Shown one piece after another: positions 59,908 to 64,000 of a DNA stretch of 64,000 bases (positions within the stretch are counted from its first letter, which is position 1; every line of letters starts with the position of its first letter). The translations under genes and the position numbers were made by a program. A model generated the notes under the pieces. The model saw only the letters and a program-made list of their open reading frames with translations, was not told the DNA's origin and searched no databases. This DNA comes from UKL13-3 sp943369665 (lineage in GTDB: Bacteria; Bacteroidota; Bacteroidia; UKL13-3): contig CALRNX020000011.1 in NCBI GenBank assembly GCA_943369665.1, positions 62,001-126,000 on the forward strand. Reading direction: 5' to 3'.

Positions 59908-61212
59908 ATGCACGATACTCCCGTTTGGCTCATTATTCCCTTTGTTTCATTATTGTTGATGATTGCTGCGGGACCACTTGTTTTTTCAAAGGTTTGGCAC
60001 CGGTATTACAAACATATTGCAGTTTGCCTGGCTGTGTTGGTTGGTGGTTATTACCTGTTGGTAAAACAGGAACCGGTATTGGTTGGTGAATCTTTGGCTG
60101 AGTACCTTTCTTTTATCAGTTTACTTGTGGCATTGTATGTTGCCTCCGGTGGTATTTATATTTTTGCCGATGTAGAATCAACCCCCTGGGTTAATATTGG
60201 TTTTCTACTCATAGGAGCATTGCTCACCAATATCATTGGAACAACAGGAGCTTCGGTATTGCTGATCCGCCCGTTTATGCGTGTGAACCGTTATCGGTTG
60301 CAACCGTATCATATCGTATTTTTTATCTTTTTCGTGTCTAACCTGGGAGGGCTGCTTACCCCAATTGGTGATCCTCCATTATTTATGGGATTCTTAAAAG
60401 GTGTTCCGTTTTTCTGGACCACACAGCATTTGTTCCTCGAATGGATATTGGTCATGTTCCTGTTATGTATTGGATTTTATCTGTTTGAACGAAAAAATAC
60501 ACAACAGAATGATGTTGATGTATCGAAACATTATACGAATAAGATCATTGTAGAGGGCAAACGAAATTTCATTTGGTTGGGATTGATCGTTTGTTCTGTT
60601 TTTCTCGACCCAAATACGATTGATGGTTTTCCTGCACTAATGGTACACGGTAAAAAAATATCTTATATCCGCGAGGTCTTGCAATTAGGATTGGCGTGGG
60701 GCTGTTACCGTTTTGCCAACCAAAAAGCGTTGCAAAACAATGCATTCGATTTTGAACCGATCAAAGAAGTGGCATTTTTATTTGTTGGCATTTTTCTCAC
60801 GATGATTCCCGCATTACAATTGCTTTCGGCATTGGGCGGAGAAGGTTTGCAGTTGTCGGAGTCGTTTATGTATTGGGGTACCGGTATTTTTTCGAGTGTG
60901 TTGGACAATGCTCCTACCTATGTGAATTTTTTTACTCTCACCCTTACGATGTTTGGTTTTGATGCAAACAATATTGAAAGTGTTCATGCGTTTTTAGCAA
61001 GCCCTTACGCATCTTATTTAATGGCTGTTTCCACAGGAGCCGTATTTTTTGGAGCGATGACCTATATCGGCAACGGGCCCAATTTTATGGTAAAAGCCAT
61101 TGCCGAACAAACAGGAGTGAAGATGCCCGGTTTTTTCCAATACATACTAAAATATTCCATTCCGGTTCTGTTGCCCATCCTTACCATTATTTGGCTGGTG
61201 TTTTATATTTAA
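59908..61212 (+). CDS. NhaD-like Na+/H+ antiporter (ion transporter superfamily)
   Basis: This 434-residue membrane protein has about 11-12 transmembrane segments. NhaD-type motifs are visible: ALLTNIIGTTGASVLLIRPFM in the first half, FFVSNLGGLLTPIGDPPLF (a conserved G-D-P-P hairpin), FSSVLDNAPTYVNFF and GAVFFGAMTYIGNGPNFMV in the second half. The TxxGDPP and NGPN regions are conserved in NhaD and ArsB/citrate-type carriers. It probably exchanges sodium for protons. The ATG at 59908 is directly after the small secreted protein. Confidence 0.85.
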   Translation: MHDTPVWLIIPFVSLLLMIAAGPLVFSKVWHRYYKHIAVCLAVLVGGYYLLVKQEPVLVGESLAEYLSFISLLVALYVASGGIYIFADVESTPWVNIGFLLIGALLTNIIGTTGASVLLIRPFMRVNRYRLQPYHIVFFIFFVSNLGGLLTPIGDPPLFMGFLKGVPFFWTTQHLFLEWILVMFLLCIGFYLFERKNTQQNDVDVSKHYTNKIIVEGKRNFIWLGLIVCSVFLDPNTIDGFPALMVHGKKISYIREVLQLGLAWGCYRFANQKALQNNAFDFEPIKEVAFLFVGIFLTMIPALQLLSALGGEGLQLSESFMYWGTGIFSSVLDNAPTYVNFFTLTLTMFGFDANNIESVHAFLASPYASYLMAVSTGAVFFGAMTYIGNGPNFMVKAIAEQTGVKMPGFFQYILKYSIPVLLPILTIIWLVFYI

Positions 61213-61248
61213 CGAAAAATCCCCACCAACTTTGGTTGATGAGGATTT
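61213..61248 (-). terminator. Terminator of the fasciclin gene
   Basis: The arms 61217-61230 and 61235-61248 pair with two C-A mismatches on the plus strand. On the minus strand both become U.G wobbles, giving a 14-base stem with a CAAA loop and a T-run after it. It serves the minus-strand fasciclin gene. Confidence 0.75.
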
Positions 61249-61275
61249 AGGTTTTGGTGTTTACAGCAGAAAAAA

Positions 61276-61830
61276 TTAGTTAGGCATTACCACCTGGTCG
61301 ATCACGTGGATCACACCATTCGACTGGTACACATCATAGATGCTGATATTAGCCATTCCACCTTTTTCATCTTTAAGCATAATGTTTTTGTCGCCATTCA
61401 TCATCACCCAAAGTTTACCACCACTTACTGTTTTTAATTCAGCTTTTCCTCCACCTGCTTTGATCATTTTCATCAAAACGTTTGCATCCAGTTTTCCGGC
61501 TACAACATGGTAGGTTAAAATTTTGGTAAGGGTTGTTTTGTTTTCGGGTTTCACCAATGATTCAACCGTTCCTGCCGGAAGCTTTGCAAATGCTTCGTTG
61601 GTTGGAGCAAATACGGTGAACGGACCTGCTGTTTTTAAGGTCTCAACCAATCCTGCTGCTTTTACCGCTGCAACCAATGTTGTATGGTCTTTTGAGTTTA
61701 CGGCATTGTCAACAATATCTTTTTTAGGATACATTGCTTCGCCACCTACCATTACTGTTTGTGCGTTTGCTGCGCTAGCCATTACAAAAATCCCTAATGC
61801 AATTGCCAAGTGTTTAATTGTGTTTTTCAT
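61276..61830 (-). CDS. Secreted fasciclin (FAS1) domain protein
   Basis: This 184-residue exported protein has a signal peptide ending in ASAANAQ. One FAS1 domain fills the rest: HTTLVAAVKAAGLVETL, GPFTVFAPTNEAFAKLP (H1 motif), LTYHVVAGKLDANVLM and NGVIHVIDQVVMP (H2 motif). FAS1 proteins mediate adhesion or act as surface proteins. The frame extends to 61875, but the ATG at 61830 starts a proper signal peptide. Confidence 0.94.
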   Translation of the reverse strand: MKNTIKHLAIALGIFVMASAANAQTVMVGGEAMYPKKDIVDNAVNSKDHTTLVAAVKAAGLVETLKTAGPFTVFAPTNEAFAKLPAGTVESLVKPENKTTLTKILTYHVVAGKLDANVLMKMIKAGGGKAELKTVSGGKLWVMMNGDKNIMLKDEKGGMANISIYDVYQSNGVIHVIDQVVMPN

Positions 61831-61947
61831 ATTTTGTTGTGTAGTTGAGAGGAGATACGCAGCAAAACATTTCACGGATTTTTAAAACAACAATTTTTTA
61901 GCTAACGAATTGATATGCAGATTTTTTAAATGCACAGCAAAATCGGT

Positions 61948-62505
61948 TTAAGGGGTTTTGTTGAGGTGCTCGAACTCTTCTTTTAACAGGCCAAAAGCCA
62001 ACGAGTCTGTATTTTCTCCATCATAATGGTAGTGTTTTCTAAACACACCTTCCGGGGCGAACCCAAATTTTTTGAGCAAAGCCTGTGAGGCAATATTGGT
62101 TTCCCCAACAAATGCTTCTACACGCACCAGGTTCATGGTAGTGAAAGCATAGTTTAAAACGGCACGCAATGCTTCTGTCATCAATCCTTGTTGTCGGTGA
62201 TCTTCGTTGTTGAGCATATAAAAAACCTCAGCGCGAAAGTGTGTATAATACCAGGTATGAAAACCACACCAGCCCATAAAGGCATCCGTGTTTTTATCCC
62301 GTAATTGAAAAAATAAAAATGATTTGTTAAACGTGGTCATGCCTTTATCAAACCTGTCTTTCTCCACCAAATACGCTTCGTGGTTTGCATGGCCGAAGAA
62401 CTTTTTGATCTCTTCTTCGGGTAAAGTAGTAAATGCGTATTGGTATACTTCAGGTGTAAAGGCTATAAGTTTCAGTCGTTCTGTGGTGAGTATTTCAAAT
62501 TCCAT
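61948..62505 (-). CDS. GNAT N-acetyltransferase (RimJ/RimL type)
   Basis: This 185-residue protein has the RimJ/RimL GNAT pattern: ILTTERLKLIAFTPEVY, DAFMGWCGFHTWYYTHFRAEVFYML, HRQQGLMTEALRAVLNYAF (acetyl-CoA pyrophosphate binding) and VEAFVGETNIASQALLKKFG. EGVFRKHYHYDGEN follows. Enzymes of this group acetylate ribosomal protein N-termini or small molecules; the substrate is unknown. Its start is 3 bases from the upstream Rossmann gene's stop. Confidence 0.92.
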   Translation of the reverse strand: MEFEILTTERLKLIAFTPEVYQYAFTTLPEEEIKKFFGHANHEAYLVEKDRFDKGMTTFNKSFLFFQLRDKNTDAFMGWCGFHTWYYTHFRAEVFYMLNNEDHRQQGLMTEALRAVLNYAFTTMNLVRVEAFVGETNIASQALLKKFGFAPEGVFRKHYHYDGENTDSLAFGLLKEEFEHLNKTP

Positions 62506-62508
62506 TTG

Positions 62509-63165
62509 TTATGTGTTTGCCAGTATCAAAATGTCTTTTACTTCTATCTGTCGTTTTGTGTATCCTTTGAGCGTTATATTGATCATTGCCTGCCCAACTT
62601 CAGCAAGGGTAGTGACAAATCCCGGGAAAAAGCTGCGCAATAACGGATACATCCAACCGATGTATTTATAATATTTCTGCGTATTGTTTAATCCCGGAGT
62701 TGCACGCATAAAGCCGGGACGAAAGGCATACACCTGTTTAAACGGAAGTTTCATCAGGTCACTTTCTGTTTTGCCTTTTACCCTTGCCCACATTTGTTTG
62801 CCTTGTTCGTTGGTACCGCTACCCGAAACATAACAAAACACCATATCAGGGTTTTGTTGGCTGACAATACCTGCAAAATGCATGGTTAAGTCGTATGTAT
62901 ATTTGGTATATTCTGCTTCGTTTTTGCCAATGGAAGTAACACCCAGACAAAAATAGCAGGCGTTGTATCCACTAAGCTCACCGCTGATGGATGTGATATC
63001 AAAAAAGTTGGAATGAATAATTTCTTTGAGCTTGGTGTGTGTTGTGCCACATGGCTTGCGTCCAATCACCAATACTTGCTCCACATGTGGGCTTTGCAAA
63101 CATTCATGTAATACACCTTCGCCAACCATTCCGCTGGCTCCTGTAATTATTGCGCTGATTTTCAT
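62509..63165 (-). CDS. NAD(P)-binding Rossmann-fold protein (HTATIP2-like)
   Basis: This 218-residue atypical short-chain dehydrogenase has SAIITGASGMVGEGVLHECL as its nucleotide-binding motif, VIGRKP, CYFCLGVTSIGKNEAEYTKY and VSGSGTNEQG. There is a W-x-R-V-K segment (MWARVKGKTESDL) where the family has its catalytic Lys. It is a distant paralogue of the gene at 18635-19321. The substrate is unknown. The acetyltransferase gene follows 3 bases after its stop, so the two are in one transcript. Confidence 0.85.
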   Translation of the reverse strand: MKISAIITGASGMVGEGVLHECLQSPHVEQVLVIGRKPCGTTHTKLKEIIHSNFFDITSISGELSGYNACYFCLGVTSIGKNEAEYTKYTYDLTMHFAGIVSQQNPDMVFCYVSGSGTNEQGKQMWARVKGKTESDLMKLPFKQVYAFRPGFMRATPGLNNTQKYYKYIGWMYPLLRSFFPGFVTTLAEVGQAMINITLKGYTKRQIEVKDILILANT

Positions 63166-63193
63166 AAACCGAAGTTAGACAATTTTGCGGAAA

Positions 63194-63310
63194 ATGGTTT
63201 TATGGCTTTACGGTTTTATGTATCAAAACAGAGAAGTTCATTAAGAATGGTATAAGTTTGCGAGCTAATTGAGGGGTTATTAACACAAGGCCTCAGAGCC
63301 ATAAAACCAT
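63194..63310. repeat. 14-base inverted repeat flanking the gap before the ArsC-like gene
   Basis: ATGGTTTTATGGCT (63194-63207) and AGCCATAAAACCAT (63297-63310) are perfect inverted copies 89 bases apart. They frame the divergent gap between the Rossmann gene and the ArsC-like gene. The left copy continues as an octamer-like repeat. Confidence 0.55.
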
Positions 63311-63324
63311 AAACCTAAAACAAC
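63304..63324. repeat. Heptamer tandem repeat ending at a start codon
   Basis: The units AAACCAT, AAACCTA and AAACAAC end exactly at the ATG of the ArsC-like gene (63325). It resembles the heptamers upstream of other starts in this window. Confidence 0.5.
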
Positions 63325-63669
63325 ATGATAAAGATATACCATAACAAAACCTGTAGCAAAAGCCTTTGTGCGTTGACCGTTTTAGAGGAAAGCAAACAGC
63401 CTTTTGTGGTGGTGGATTATTTGGAAACGCCACCCACTGCAATGGAATTGGCCGGCCTGGTTGAGCAATTGGGTATAACTGCTTTTGATCTTATCCGCAA
63501 AGGAGAGCCTGTTTACAAGGAAAAATACGAAGGCAAAAACCTGAGCAACGAGGAGTGGATAGGAGCAATGGTCGCAAATCCGATTCTGATTGAAAGGCCT
63601 ATTATTGTTACGCCCAAAGGGGCAGTTATTGCCAGACCCACAGAAAAAATTTACGATGTATTAGCGTAG
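63325..63669 (+). CDS. ArsC-like arsenate reductase family protein
   Basis: This 114-residue thioredoxin-fold protein of the glutaredoxin-linked ArsC family has the catalytic Cys in YHNKTCSKS (position 10) near the N-terminus. The C-terminal NPILIERPIIVTPKGAVIARP is the usual ArsC/Spx end with the conserved Arg. The KTCSKS variant (no second Cys) is common in ArsC. It may reduce arsenate with glutathione/glutaredoxin, but many family members have other roles. No ars operon is present. Confidence 0.9.
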   Translation: MIKIYHNKTCSKSLCALTVLEESKQPFVVVDYLETPPTAMELAGLVEQLGITAFDLIRKGEPVYKEKYEGKNLSNEEWIGAMVANPILIERPIIVTPKGAVIARPTEKIYDVLA

Positions 63670-63671
63670 TG

Positions 63672-64000
63672 TTATGCTTCGCACAACCCCTTCAGCACCT
63701 GTAATGCACGGGGATACATTTCGGCAAACATCGATTCGTACTCCTCGTTGGTGTCTATATCAACCGTCAGTTTTGTAATACCGTTTGTTTCGGTAAAAGT
63801 ATAATTCTCAAATGCCGGGGTCCATTTTTTGACTTCATCGCTTGTTGTATCTATAATGCCATCATTCACTAAACCTAAATGTTCAATGGAGATAAACGCA
63901 TATTTCCTGTTTTCCTTGATGCGCGAGTACATGCCACCCATTTTTCCGTCTTCATTCGGTCCTAAAAACTGAATTTCACTTCCCTGTTCCCAACTGCCTT
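63672..64000 (-). CDS. SRPBCC-domain (AHSA1-like) protein, 5' end outside the window
   Basis: The frame runs from the stop at 63672 to the right edge with no stop. An internal ATG at 63941 is not the true start, because upstream codons continue the family pattern: SWEQGSEIQFLGPNEDGKMG precedes it, then SRIKENRKYAFISIEHLG. This is the AHSA1/START-like SRPBCC fold, a lipid- or ligand-binding helix-grip. The N-terminal part is missing. It is convergent with the ArsC-like gene, 2 bases apart. Confidence 0.85.
   Translation of the reverse strand, partial: GSWEQGSEIQFLGPNEDGKMGGMYSRIKENRKYAFISIEHLGLVNDGIIDTTSDEVKKWTPAFENYTFTETNGITKLTVDIDTNEEYESMFAEMYPRALQVLKGLCEA

Noticed and set aside
1..64000. 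tRNA, rRNA, insertion sequences and prophage
   Set aside because: No cloverleaf ends, rRNA segments, transposases, integrases or phage structural genes were recognised.

Overview
The window is a contiguous piece of chromosome from a member of the Bacteroidota. Several independent signs point there: C-terminal type IX secretion (T9SS) sorting domains on three proteins, an OmpA/PorE-type protein cut by the left edge, AT-rich promoters of the TTG-N19-TAnnTTTG type (best at 13285-13314), A-rich leaders in place of Shine-Dalgarno sites, and families typical of the phylum (DUF2911, DUF4221, DUF4386, Fic with DUF4172). I see no rRNA, tRNA, CRISPR array, insertion sequence or prophage, and no gene-free stretch longer than about 220 bases.

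Layout. 1-6532 (mostly minus): PorE-like protein, queE, a four-helix-bundle protein, folD, ppa, lepA and a secreted YiiX-like hydrolase. 6616-13185: sua5/tsaC, a spermidine-synthase-like gene, a thioesterase, a GDSL lipoprotein, a zinc-ribbon protein, dnaK and a lipoprotein. 13348-23350: housekeeping genes panB, an rluA-type pseudouridine synthase, terC, miaA, mpl, a lipoprotein with a Rossmann-fold gene, fabI, an M1 peptidase and pyrC. 23532-35124: T9SS-exported fungalysin, prfC, lhgO, a thioesterase/YihY pair, DUF2147, an unusual signal-less substrate-binding protein followed by a fatty-acid hydroxylase, DUF2911, a helical-repeat protein and pepT. 35125-45483: a Fic enzyme behind a dense palindromic operator array, a small acetyltransferase, an ABC-F ATPase, a T9SS protein with a CxxCH motif, NdpA, a FUSC membrane protein, a cold-shock protein, alcohol dehydrogenase, DUF1801 and a SET-domain protein.

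45694-53349 is the most accessory-looking part. It holds a propeller lipoprotein, a thioredoxin-fold lipoprotein with a CxxC, and an 84-residue exported peptide with four cysteines in its mature part, closed by a strong terminator. A LytS/LytTR two-component system with a periplasmic propeller sensor and a T9SS-exported protein follow. I infer an export, oxidation and sensing module, but its function is unproven. 53375-64000 holds an FdhF/YdeP-type molybdoenzyme, a lipoprotein/DUF4386 fusion beside a Crp/Fnr regulator, a cysteine-free IscA-like protein overlapping a MacB-like permease, a NhaD-like antiporter, a fasciclin protein, an acetyltransferase, a Rossmann-fold protein, an ArsC-like protein and a truncated SRPBCC protein.

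Two themes cut across the genes. Non-coding gaps carry tandem repeats of period seven (different sequences, same period), often ending within 0-10 bases of a start codon. Strong hairpin terminators separate many convergent pairs, and in three of them G.U wobble pairing shows which strand they serve.
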